Positions 48,751 through 60,029 of a DNA stretch of 64,000 nucleotides are shown here, piece by piece (within the stretch, counting starts at the first letter, position 1; every line of letters starts with the position of its first letter). Origin of the DNA: Acanthosoma haemorrhoidale (taxonomy: Eukaryota; Arthropoda; Insecta; Hemiptera; Acanthosomatidae); assembly GCA_930367205.1 (NCBI GenBank), contig OV884011.1, positions 105,329,139 through 105,393,138 on the forward strand. Direction: 5' to 3'. Below the pieces are notes generated by a model. The model ran no database searches. It saw only the letters and a list, made by a program, of their open reading frames with translations, and had not been told where the DNA came from. The position numbers and the translations under genes are program-made.

Positions 48751-50930
48751 GTTTTCCAATTTTTTTTGCATAAATTCAGTCGTAGTCATTAGAAATGAAA
48801 TCCAGCTTCTAGTTCTTATGAATACAACATAAATATAGTAAATATGTTGATTCCATTTGGTAAACGATAAAAAACACAATCGAAGGGAAAATAAAAAAAT
48901 TTGAATGAAAGAGGCAAGTGAGGTGCAGGCATGAGACCCCCCAAATAGGTACTTAAGCTTCCAAACATGTGACGTAGCTTACGTCAACCACAGTTAGCTC
49001 AGCATCTGCCAATAGCAGCAGATTCTTTACGCTCAGTCTCCCAATCTTCCTGCCTTGGTCTGTGTTACGAAACCGATGTAGGAGGGGAGTTTTTTATGTT
49101 ATTGTACATGAGTAAAGGGATAAAATACTTTATATTGTTATCTTTTTATTGTCTGCCTTCTAGTCAAGAGGTTTCCATTTGTCACGTGAAAAAAAAACCT
49201 AAGTAATCAAAAATAATGACTACCTAAGGAAATAGCTCAAAATGGTGGATGAATACATAGAAAGAAAACAGGACATCCCTGGAAAAAAATCTAAAAACAT
49301 GAATAACGTATTATCGTCTATGATTTGAAGGTGTTATATTTAAGTCCCTGGTTATAAATACGTTTTTAAAAGAACTAGAGGTACATTTCACAGAGGAACG
49401 CTAAATAATCAGGCCAAAATAATGAATGATAACTCCATTTGGCCATCGATATGTATTTTGCACCTTGATTGTTCCAGTGGTACTATTGTTTTTAATAGTT
49501 TTGGTAAAATTTAACCCAAGCAATACCAAACTCCAAATCAGAGCAACAATATTTTTGATTTACATAGGTGTTCTAAATTTCTTACGACCAAATGATTGTA
49601 AATTATGACAGCCTTATGTAATGACTTTTTTTTATTTTGTAAATTTCACAAACAATACTTTCTGACAGACCTACCTAAAGCTTTTGTCACTTGTGGTGTT
49701 CCCCGCTTTGCAAAATCAATCAAAATCAAGAGTGGTTTACACAATATAAAAAGATAAAATGATTTCTATTGTTTAAAAAGTTTGTAGACATAACGATAAA
49801 ATGTAAGCTTGTTTATGTATTTAATTTTCTTGATTTTTATTAGAAAAGTCTCAAAACGTCAACATTTTTACCATTTCAATGGACAGTTTTGGTAGATCTC
49901 GATTCGAACACCAGACAACGTATCGATGGCCATAAAAAAAGGACCACACCTCAAACCACCACCATCACGAAATTATTTATACATACTCCCACTTTCCACC
50001 AAGTGGCAACTTTAAGTAACCTTAGTATTAGGGTGGTGGTAGACTTGTTGAATAATTGTGAATAATTGAAAGCACTTGTGTATATTGTTTTGAAAAGGCA
50101 TTCTTCATAAACACAAGTTTAGTACACACATCCTATTTTCAAATAAAATTAAATAAATCATTAGTTTAAAATGGATAACGTTTACAAAAATATTTTATTA
50201 AATATAAATGTAGCATGTTTATACCCAGACGATTAGGACACAATTTCGCAACTTCACATATAATATAGTTTAAATGTAATGTACCTATATGGATCGGTAA
50301 TTAAACGACCGCTTTGTCTCCTGGCACAAGCTCCTAGTAGGGCAAAAGGCCCGTAATTATAGCTATTAATATAACATTAATTAGATAGACCCTGCAGTGG
50401 GGAGGGTCTTTAGGGACCACGGCTGCTTAGTACCTCAAGTCACTAACTTAATAATAGTGCTTAACTTGTAGCATTATGTTGGACCGGATCCGGCTGAATC
50501 AATGTACGGTGCATTCAACTACCGCACTGATCACACTGGGGTACAAACAATTTTTTTTTTTTGTAACAGAAAGATAAGTATATGATTCTCCTGAATTCAC
50601 ATAAGGTATTGATTTTCCCCCATCAAGAATGGTTTCCCCTCTGTCTCTACAGACATTTATAATTTCAAACATTTAAATACTTTCTGATTTTTTAAATACA
50701 CGATATTCTAACGTTTCTAACTCATCTGGAAGATAAAAAATTACGATTTCCTGATATATTTCGCCCGTGGAGCATCCCTCTTGATGGCCCTTCAATAATT
50801 ACTCAGCATATTAGGATTCAGTTTGCCTTGATACCTATTTCAATAGCTGAAATATAATAATAATTTCCATAGTGAAGAAAAGTGTGAGTGCAGGAAGTGT
50901 TTTTTAAGGATATATAACAACCCAATTTTT
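48751..50930. other. AT-rich stretch, nothing recognised
   Basis: The frame 49426-49608 (+, 60 codons) is hydrophobic but has no identifiable family. Slightly GC-richer segments at 48930-49080 and 50330-50540 contain no recognised repeat. Confidence 0.5.
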
Positions 50931-51309
50931 TTAAATATTTGAAACAACTTTATTATGATGAAATTACAATCTACCTTAATACTTAAAAGGCTATAAATAA
51001 TTGAGATAAATGTTTTCATTCATACCATATTTAGAATTCATCATTCGCTCGCACATTCATACAATACTTACAAACATTTACAAACAGCCCAAGGGCCCCC
51101 CAAGTCTACACATTGTTGCCTCCCTCGCATGCGAAAGAGGAAGCAAAGTCTTGGGAAGTCCCCCACGCCCCCCCCCACCAGCCACGCCACCGAATACAAG
51201 CGAGGCTGACGAAGAGCGCGAGAGCCACATACGCTCTGGACATGATTGGAGAAACTGGCCATTGCCAGGACTCCCACTGTTGCGCGTTTATAGGACTTCA
51301 CGAGGCCAC

Positions 51310-53762
51310 TGCCGTTTCAGTCTCCGAGGAGGATTATAGGGATGAGTGGAGCAGTACAATGACTGTGCAAAAGGATTAGGGTGGTTGGATAGGTTACTAT
51401 GGAATTTCATGAATTTGGAAGGGATGAGTTCAAGAATGTAGGGTATATTCAGATCATTATGAAGGATTTTGTTGCTGACGTAATAAGGACCATTTACTAT
51501 TGTTTTCAGGACTTTTAATTGAAAGGATTGGATGCGCTTGATGTTCGACTTTTTTGCTGTCCCCCATAGCTCTATTCCGTATATCCAGATTGGCTTAAGT
51601 ATAACTTTGTAGATTAGTAGTTTATTTTCTATTGAGGGATGGGATGTCCTTCGAAGTAGTCTGTACAGTTATCCAAAGCGTCTGTTTAGTTCTTGTCTTT
51701 TTAGCCTCGTGTGTGGGTTCCATGTCAGTCTCTTGTCGAGATGGAAGCCTAAATACCTTACTGTCCCAGACACGTGGAGAGGAATCGAATTGAAAAAGAC
51801 TAGCAGACAGGACTTGTGGCAGAGGGTAAAGGTTATGTGGGAACATTTTGCTTCATTGACCTTGATTCGCCATTGGTTGCACCAATACTCGATCTCATAC
51901 TCGGGATGCTATATCAGGGTCTGAGTGCTATAACAAGACTACAGTGTCGTCTGCAAATGTTGCTAAGAAGGTATTAGGGGTAGAGGGGACATCAGCCGTG
52001 TATAGTTTATAGAGGATGGGACCCAGGACGCTGCCCTGTGGAACTTCTGCTTTTATAGGATAGTAGTTGAAATATTCTAAACCGCAGCGGTCTTGGAAGA
52101 AGCGGTTTGAAAGGTAGAACTTTAAGATTAAGAAAAGGGTCTGTGGTAAATATGTTTTGAGCTTGTAAAGGAAACCTGCATTCCAAACCCTGTCAAAAGC
52201 TTGAGCTATGTCCAGAAATGCAGCAGTGCAATACTGATTGGATTCAAGGGCTGTGGAAATGTGATCAACAACGCGAAGGCCTTGTTGAGTAGTGGAATGT
52301 TGTTGACGGAAGTTAAACTGGTGTATAGGAAAAAGGTTTTTGGATTCAACAATTGGAGGTAGACGTTTTAAGAGGAGTTTCTCAAATATTTTTGAGAGGC
52401 TAGGGAGTAGGCTAATTTGATGGTACGATGAGGCGTCGTTGGGTGGTTTTCCGGATTTGGCGAATAGGACAATAATGGAGTTTTTCCAGAGGAGAGGAAA
52501 GTGCGTCGTTCGGATAATGCAATTATAGATGTAGGTTAGGAAGATTATGGCTTTATGAGGAAGCTGTTTAAAAATTTGAGAAAGGTGAGGTGGGAAAGTA
52601 TGGGTAAGATGCAGAGCAAATTCCTCCGACCTATCCCCATCCGAAGCCGCCCAGGGCCCATCATCACGACGGAGTGGGTATGAAACCGGATGATACTTTA
52701 GGATTTTTTTAGTTACATTCCACAGAGAGTTATCCCTGGTAGAAAGAGAGGAGAGGTGAGAAATGAAGGAATCGGAACGGAAGGACGCCAATTGCCGCAT
52801 TACCAATCTGCAGTACTGATTGTATGAGCGGCGATCAGCAGGATGTCGGGATCTTTGCCATACTGTTCTGGAACGGCGTTTGGATTGGATTAGATGTTTG
52901 AGATGCTGAGGTAAACGATAGATTTTTGGGTGACGATGGGGTGACAATGCCTCCCAAGCCGACCTCTGGACCAGATTAGTGAAAGAATGCACTGCATCGT
53001 CTAGGTCTTGGGATGTTTTCAGGGACACTTTGAGGTCAACGTAGCCTGTAAGAAGCTGCCGAAAGTGGTCCCAATCGACTGGGCCCCTAATAAATAAAGG
53101 AGGAGGTAGTTTGTGAATTGGTCTTAGGGAAATGGTTAATAATAAAGGGCTATGATCGGAGGAAAGGTCATCGAGGCGCTTGAGTAAATAGTTTAGTGTT
53201 CCGAAACTATTTTAGAAGAAGAAGTCTAGGAGATCTGGATTTTGGTTGCGATCTGATGGCCAATAGGTGGCTGTGTCAGGAGAGATGGTGGAGCAATGTT
53301 TCCGTGTGAGTGCAGACAGCAAAGCACGTCCGCGTGTATTCGTGGATCTTGACCTCCAGTGTTGGTGCTTTGCATTAAAGTCCCCACCCACAAGGAAACA
53401 ATGTCCTATGGAGTCTAGAAAAGAGACGAATTGGGAATCGGAAATTGATTTATTGGGAGAGCAGTACATTGATGCTAGAGTAAGGGGGAATGGGAAGGTG
53501 ATGATTGACACTGCAGTAGACTGAAAGAAATGGAGTTATGAACAATGACAGCGGTACCTGCATGAGCTTTTCCATCTGAGTGATCAGTTCGGTAAGTATG
53601 GTACTGTCGAACCGTAAATGGTCGTTTGCTCGTAAGTCTTGTTTCAGTAATGAGAGCTACGTCGATGTTCTTGTCGTGGAGTAGTGCTGTCAGTTCGTTA
53701 GTGTGGGTGCGAACACCATTCGCATTCCAAAGGAGAAAGGATAAGGAGTCGGAAAGATCCAC
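51310..53762 (-). pseudogene. ORF2, endonuclease-reverse transcriptase, disrupted
   Basis: The endonuclease starts SFLLWNANGVRTHTNELTAL and has the catalytic-type blocks DVALITETRL, HAGTAVIV, then after a frameshift VGGDFNAKHQHW and NPDLLDFFF, where a TAA (53212-53214) interrupts. The next 366-codon open segment (51928-53028) carries KPPNDASSYHQISLLP, FLDIAQAFDRVW (first catalytic Asp at residue 273), PQGSVLGPIL (about 330-339) and FADD (358-361), with TAG four codons later. The C-terminal region continues to about 51310 with KPIWIYGIELWG and VLKTIVNGPYYVSN. ORF2 proteins of this class nick target DNA and copy the RNA in place. This one also lacks 52 residues before the palm, so activity is excluded. 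Confidence 0.88.
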
Positions 53763-54874
53763 TTATGGATTTTGTTTAACGGGGATAAGGTAGGAGACAA
53801 GATTTGTAAGAAGGAAAATGAGAGGGGTAATTAGGGTTCTCAACTCTGTAAGGAATGAGGTTAAAAGGCTGGTTAGATCCGAAGAACTTGAAGGTGGAGG
53901 AATATGCGAGATGTTTGGCTGAGGATGGGATAGAGTTTGTGGGTTGACGGGATGAATGGAATGCTGGGAGGTGATCTTGCGGACAGGGAGTGGGCCGTGC
54001 CTGTGACTGCTCTCTGTTGCGAACGGCATCGGCGAAAGAGACAGGAGGCCTCAAATTTTTGGCTGGGCCGCTTCTTGTTTCAAGTTTTTCCATTTCTGGC
54101 TGACGGCGTTGTCCGGTCCTCAACTTCAGCATTCTGTAAGCCTCGCAGCCCTTGTAGTTGGCCGGATGGCCTTGCTTGCAAAGTATGCATACCGCAGGCG
54201 ATCTTAGGTGCTTTTTGCACAATTCACTTTTGTGCTGACCACTGCACTTTACACATCTGGGAGGATGGTGGCAGTAAGATTTTGTGTGCCCATATGCCTG
54301 ACAGTTATGGCACTGGACGATTGCTCGTTTGGGGTACGTTTTTGAGAGCAGAGAGGTCATCTTCTATTTCATCAGCTGGTGTGGTCGGGTGCAAATTTCT
54401 AATCACTACTCGGAGCGAACGTTCTTGTTTAAGTTGATAGGTATGAAAGTCGGCATTGGTTTCATCCAAATATTTGATAATTGCCCGATAAGTATCGGGA
54501 GTGTCCGGAGGAGTTTGAGGCACGTATATTTTCAGGTACCTACTATTTTGCTCATTTGTGAGCATAGTAATTTAAAGTTGCTAATGTTACGTACAAATAT
54601 AGCAGGCGGCTTGGGCTCTGTGGGTATTTTGTTGAGTTCCATTTATTCTGCTGGGATATTTTTCAACGCCTCAAAGGTGTTAGGTGTAAAGAAAGGCGAA
54701 TCTATGGCAGTTTCTTAATTAGATGTGCTGGCCTGTGGAGGTATCTCTTCCATGGATAGCTGCAGAGGAGGTTATTTTTACATTCCTATTTAAACGTCTC
54801 GGTTTTCGCTTTACAGGCGATGGTGTCGGTGTTGGACCTAGTGACCTAGATCTTTTTGTTTAATTTTGAGACAT
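53763..54874 (-). pseudogene. ORF1, Gag-like nucleic-acid-binding protein, disrupted
   Basis: Starts ATG at 54874 with a basic N-terminus (PVKRKPRRLNRN) but has a TAA at codon 5 (54860-54862) and others downstream. The segment KPPAIFVRNISNFKLLCSQM is typical of Jockey-type Gag. DFHTYQLKQERSLRVVIRNL (near 54400-54470) fits the PRE_C2HC region. A frame change near 54340 precedes QCHNCQAYGHTKSYCHHPPR, CVKCSGQHKSELCKK and CILCKQGHPANYKGC, which supply three Cys/His knuckles. A one-base deletion near 53968 ('ccccagcatt' shortened to 'cccagcatt') shifts the frame of the proline/serine-rich tail, which ends SDLTSLLTSFLTELRTLITP and VKQNP. The protein class coats element RNA. This copy cannot make it. 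Confidence 0.85.
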
Positions 54875-54923
54875 TAGTTGTTAATAAAATCTTATTTTAT
54901 CATAACAACGGTTTTTTGTTAGT

Positions 54924-55045
54924 AAAAAAAAAACCACGTAGCGCTTTAACGCCGGTGGGATTCAAGCTCACAACTTCCAGTGACGAGTCACGGGTCTTGG
55001 CTCTGAGCCACCAAACCGTCTGGCTCAGAAAGCCTATTGCTTGGC
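54924..55045 (-). repeat. tRNA-derived SINE-like sequence with Pol III signals
   Basis: On the minus strand, GGTGGCTCAGAGCC (about 54999-55013) fits an A box and GTGAGCTTGAATCCCACC (54954-54971) fits a degenerate B box. The latter forms a T-arm with 4 of 5 pairs around CTTGAAT. About 20 bases downstream a run of ten T (54924-54933) would terminate Pol III. The D-arm is compressed and no full cloverleaf forms, so this is a SINE head or tRNA pseudogene and not a working tRNA. It lies just upstream of the large Jockey-like element. Confidence 0.45.
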
Positions 55046-55884
55046 TTGATCTCCGATCCGTGAACGGCTAATGGCAAGGCGTCCCAATATGGCCGACTTC
55101 TCGGTCTGATTTCACTTTTATGCTTCTACACAAATGTAATAAGAGATTTACTCACGTCTTGAGGGTTCCCTTGTGGCCAGCTCACGCAAGTTGCCTACTG
55201 AAACAATTTTATGGCTGAACCGTGGACTATAAACGGTAGAATAAAGTATTTGAAGGACGAGCGAAATAGAGAGGTGTTTCAGAAAGTAGCGCATGCGCGA
55301 AAACTCCCAAATGTTTATAAGATGTTAAAGGATCGTTGACAATATCACGGTAATTTTCCGCCTTTCGATTCCCAAGCTGCTTTATCCAGTGGATTATACC
55401 CAGATACTTCACATATAGAATAACAAATATCACCATTAGTGATCGTATTTGTGCGCCCGAATTCCTTTTTTATTTTTTCACGACTGATTTTAGAAAATTG
55501 CTGTTTTAAGCACTTGAAACCAGGAGTATTGTCAATGGTCTAAACGAAATTATTCATCAATCATAGTTTGATATTTAACGGATGTAGATACACATTTTTG
55601 AGATTAGAGAATAGGTCATGTTCATGAATACACAAGGGTACAATAATTGCAGCAATGGTTCCAAAGAATAACATATATATGAGTACTATAACTATCATAA
55701 AAAGCTATGTTTTCAAACATAGGTATATCAATTTTAGTAGTTGTATGTCTATACAAATAGTAGTACATCTATAACTAAATAAGTATGAATTATTCCAATT
55801 TTACCAAATTCTAAAGATATAGTTAATTAATAATAGAGAATTTAATGTTTGATTATGATATTGTCGTTTAATGTTTAAGAGCTC
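55046..55884. other. Unassigned sequence
   Basis: No recognised gene. The frame 55227-55436 (-) shows no motif. A short palindrome ('ctatgttttcaaacatag') lies near 55706. Confidence 0.45.
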
Positions 55885-56120
55885 TGTTGTATCAACCTCA
55901 TTAACACGAATAATTAGAAGTTCTCCTCTTCTCGGCTCAGAAAATTTCCACCTATGTTTCCATATTTTAATAATAAAAGCCTTAAAGCGTCAGTTAAGAG
56001 AGGGGGAAACTAGTGCACGAAACAGCCGTAGCATTAGGTGGCGTGTCGGGGCCACCCCCTACCACTGGCCTGCCTATATAAGCAGCCAGATTTGAGGCAT
56101 TCGACATAACCGAAGGTGTG
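55885..56120 (+). mobile_element. 5' fragment (U3) of a class A LTR
   Basis: Starts TGTTGTATCAACCTC, like the minus-strand start of the LTR at 38527-39356, and follows class A U3 in order: 'aataattagaagtt', 'ctcttctcggctcagaaaat', 'aataaaagccttaaagcgtcag', 'ccactggcctgcc' and TATATAAG at 56075-56082. The central and 3' parts of the LTR are missing. The right limit is approximate. Confidence 0.75.
56075..56082 (+). promoter_or_regulatory. TATA box of the class A LTR fragment
   Basis: TATATAAG at the conserved position, retained although the downstream LTR is gone. Any transcript from it would run into unrelated flanking DNA. Confidence 0.5.
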
Positions 56121-59059
56121 CCCCATCACCTAGTCCTGTCTATTTGTATTTTGATATTTTCACTGTAAAAAGACAATTGTATATGAGAATCTACCCTCCT
56201 TCCGATGCACCTAAATATGCAGCACGAGGATAAATTCTGTAAATCTTGTTAATGGTATTGTGACCATATATTATAAAAGCCTATTTCTCTTTCACTCCCA
56301 TAAATTCCATATTATCTTATGTTTCCCCCATCCGTCTTTTCAAATTTTGAGAGCTTTGGAAAAAAAAACAAAAAAAACTAGTAGTCTTTAATACTACTGG
56401 ACTAACGTTTCCTTTGATACTATTTCGGAATAAGTGCAATCACAGATCAGAATATCCGAGTTTGACAATTGTTTTAAGGAGAATACATGTTTTATTATTT
56501 TAACATTCAAGTCAAGTTTGATGGATTATTTTATAATAATTTTTTAATATATTTTTGAAACTGATATCCACAAAGCCTCAGTTCATATTACATGCCATCA
56601 ATAAGGACGTCACGGTATTTAATACCATACTGGTAATACATATACTTATTTTTTACTTTATTTTTATCACTTGGAAGTGTGACGTAAATGTTGGCGATTG
56701 CTACCATCCATAGCAATACATTTGCATACTATGAATGTTCTTCCCTCCGATCTGTATCGCGGCTGCCTGTGGTTGAGTTATTGTCAACACTGTCTGCTCT
56801 AATTGATACCTTCAGCACAAAGTTCCGTGGATTTGCAATCTACAACCGTCATGAAATTTAAATTTGTTTTATTGATTTAGTAATAATCTTAGAGAAACAT
56901 TCAAAATTTAATGCTGAGATATTCATATCTAAATAAACTTAAATTTTGTACAATTGGTTAATAAACGGTACCAATACTATAAAAGCTATCTTCATTTGAT
57001 ACAATTACAATTTGCTTGTTCGGCATTATTAATTGGAATGTTCTATTTCCGGCATATTCGTGCTATTTCCAGCCATGCCAACATTCTTAAAATAAACACA
57101 CACACATTCTGCTCAGGAGTTCGTTTTCTTGTGTCTGGTTAGAGCATCAGTTAAGTAGTCTGATTAACTGTCCAAACCGGTTAGTAATACTATAAATACA
57201 TTATTGTCACGCACATACAATAACGTACATACCTCACGTAATATATTTATAAACTAATTTTAATATTTTGCTTTTTCAGGTTTCAATTGTTTTCTTTTAT
57301 ATGAATCAATTATGCCCAGTTAATTAATTACTAATAATAATTAATAGATTATGATAGAGTTAACACATTTCCACCTTGAGTGGTTTATACGCTATTGTAA
57401 AATCAATGAATACAACCAGGAATATTATGTTATAGCCTACAGTAATTACACAGCATGACACAATAACCAAACGTAATCTCATTTCGATTTTACACGTTTA
57501 GGGAGTATGCTATTTTTCCAGTTCTCTTTACATTATCGTATTTTTGCCAAAAAATAATAGATCAGCGTGATTTCTTCTAATTCAGGGGGTAAGTATTTGT
57601 TTATTTTCATACCAAACCTTCATCTTTAAAAGTATTAGCCGGCATTGAATTTTATCTGTTTTTAAAATGTGTTCTTGGGAAAAGGAACGTATTGAAGGAT
57701 AGCAACACCCCAAAACATAAAAACAAGTCAACTGCCTTGTTTGTTGACACAACTTCGTTGAACGAACTTGGTACATTTCTTAGTAACGGTTATCTAGGCA
57801 AGTACTTAGTACTTAGTTTATAAAGTAACAAACTTGTTACCGAACAATTTAATTATTTTTAGCTACTTTTGCTAACCTCAACTGTTTGCTTGCCCAAGCA
57901 ATATCCGTTATAATTAGATTGGATTAGGAGGGAGAGGAAAAGCCTAATTACAATTTGCCTAATCAGCAACTAATTCATGTACAATAAAGACAAACGATTT
58001 ATTGCATTTTTGGTATAAGCCTCAAATTAATTACAAGAACCACACAGGTTATTTGCTTTCTATTGCTACGCTCGTACTTCCTTCTGGCTATGTGCTCTCC
58101 CGTTCTCAGTTCAATTTGTGACCCTAGGAAAATTACCTGTTGGTAATCACGCATTGCCAAAACAGGAACGAAATATTGCCAAGCAAAATAATGATTCTTC
58201 TGCTACGTCGCAATCAATTATCGTTTCTAGTTGTCTTAAAATGAATTCACAATGTTTTCTTCGGGCATTCTCGCTGCGATAAGTACATGACATGCAAAAG
58301 CGTTTGCCATACATAATTCAATAAACTATTAGATAATGTGTGACTCGCCGAGTACTGTATATTTAATTTTTTTTTTATTTTTTCTTTCATGGCCTCTTTA
58401 AATTTACAGATAATTATATACAATTATAGATACTCAGGCGAATCTATTTACAAATTATTTTTGTATTATATAACTTTTTTTTTTTTTCTAAACCCCTTTA
58501 TTTATTATACAATATGTGAAAACAATATGAACAAAGAATTAACAATTTTCTCCTCTTCCTGCGATGCGCTGATGCATTTGAAGGAGGATGGGTTACATAA
58601 CCATTAGATTGAAGTTAATAAGACTTCTTGTCTTCTTCAAGACACCAATCATGTGCACAATTAAGTATCAGAAAATTAATATTTAGTTTATAAGTCAAAT
58701 ATAATCATACAAATTATGTTATTTGATTCAATTTCCATTCGTTTAAATACATCACTTATCTTAAATCGTAAAGTCAATTATGCCGTATCTTTTTTTAATT
58801 GTAATGCCCAAATTCCTTTCATTGTTCAACACGAAACTATACCTTCGAAAAAGAATTATTTTGGACAAAATTAAATAAATCAATATTAGTCGGTTATATA
58901 TCATTATAACATTACACCAATGCATTTCGCTGGAAGTTTGATACGGTAATCGACCAGGTAGCTTCAACAAGTAAGTGGCATCTAGAAAATTCAGAGTGTA
59001 GAGTAAAAGACGGGGTCACCGGATAAGCTACGTGAAAATACAGGTGTATCGATAGGTAG
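56121..59059. other. AT-rich stretch, nothing recognised except an A-rich retro-tail
   Basis: At 56340-56378 the motif 'gagagctttgg' plus an A-rich run matches the terminus near 27670-27700, suggesting a LINE 3' remnant. The rest, including frames 56954-57142, 57582-57776 and 58389-58607, has no recognised content. Confidence 0.45.
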
Positions 59060-59322
59060 ATATCTGTACCTCGGAGGGATACAACACTATGTCCATTTTC
59101 ATAACTTTACAGGAGAGGAGTTTTAAACTTTTTTTCAACAAAAAGTGTTATTGGCACAGCTATTTATTGAGATGTAAATAACAATAAATAGAATGTTCTG
59201 GTAAAATATTGTTTCAACATCTCAATAAATAGCTGTGCCAATGTTGAAAAAAAGTTTAAAACTCCTCTCCTGTAAAGTTATGAAAATGGACATAGTGTTG
59301 TATCCCTCCGAGGTACAGATAT
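59060..59322. repeat. Near-perfect 263-bp fold-back (inverted repeat)
   Basis: The left arm 59060-59175 starts ATATCTGTACCTCGGAGGG and the right arm 59217-59322 ends with its exact complement. The arms match essentially base for base except for a 10-base extra piece ('aaaagtgtta', about 59140-59149) in the left arm. The loop is about 41 bases. No open frame and no target duplication were seen. A transcript would form a long hairpin. It may be a fold-back transposon, a recent inverted duplication or an assembly artefact. Confidence 0.88.
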
Positions 59323-60029
59323 AAATTTTCAAACATTTTAATATATAGGATTTAAAATATATTTGCTCGGAGACCTACACATTGATATAAATTATACAAC
59401 CACAATGCGGAAGTAAGGAAGGTTATTTTAAAGCCAATGTTTTTTCATTCACAAATACTTTTGTTACAATCTAGTATGACAGCTCGGCTGCCTCGATGTG
59501 TGGTCTGTTAAGGGCAGTAGTTCTACGCCTGCGCTATAGTGAGATTACGTATTCACATCGCTCTCTGAATCAACACTTTTTACTACCGTTCTAAGGAAGT
59601 ATTTCAGTCTTCCTTGTCTCACAGATAATTGACGTGTGTGGTTCACGAGGGAGTCCTTCCCTCGTGAGTAGATTGAGGACTGAAGTCTATACATATACAA
59701 TCTCACAGAGAGGCCGGCTATATTATGTGTGCAGTTCTGCCTGGCCACCGATAACAAAGGGCAATACTCAAAGCCCTCCTAGCGTCGACCGTGAGTGAGC
59801 AAGTGGTATCACCGTGGTCTCCAGTGCCTTATGACCTACGTTTAAGGAAATTGAGGGTTAGCTCCCGTCTCTGGGACACAAAGTTCACCGAATATCCAAC
59901 GTGCTTCGTGAGGATAATAGCAATACGGAGCTAAAACGCCGTGACCGTTGTATATCTTAAGTTAGCTTGTGCAGGTGTTAGCACCTGAAGTAGTAAAATT
60001 TACGAACTAACCCACCTGTATTATACAAG
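59323..60029. other. Unassigned, GC-richer than average
   Basis: Contains a short inverted repeat ('tcacgaggga' with 'tccctcgtga', about 59642-59666) and an overlapping frame 59545-59757 (-) without motif. It directly precedes a Jockey-like copy, and some of it may be diverged 5' sequence of that element. Confidence 0.35.

Larger units (their letters stand above)
50935..54874 (-). mobile_element. Most complete Jockey-like non-LTR retrotransposon, inactivated
   Basis: Reading on the minus strand: ORF1 from ATG at 54874, in-frame TAA junction at 53763-53765, ORF2 from 53762 to about 51310, then a 370-bp 3' UTR and a tail ending 'gtaatttcatcataataaag' near 50940. Order and motifs fit the Jockey clade: PRE_C2HC-like region and CCHC knuckles in ORF1; apurinic-type endonuclease, reverse transcriptase and PIWTYG-type C-terminal region in ORF2. 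Lesions include early stops in ORF1, a 1-base deletion near 53968, a 34-bp deletion near 53520, TAA at 53212-53214, a 156-bp deletion at about 52580, TAG at 51928-51930 and a later TAA near 51660. The 5' end upstream of the ATG and the target duplication were not identified. Confidence 0.92.
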
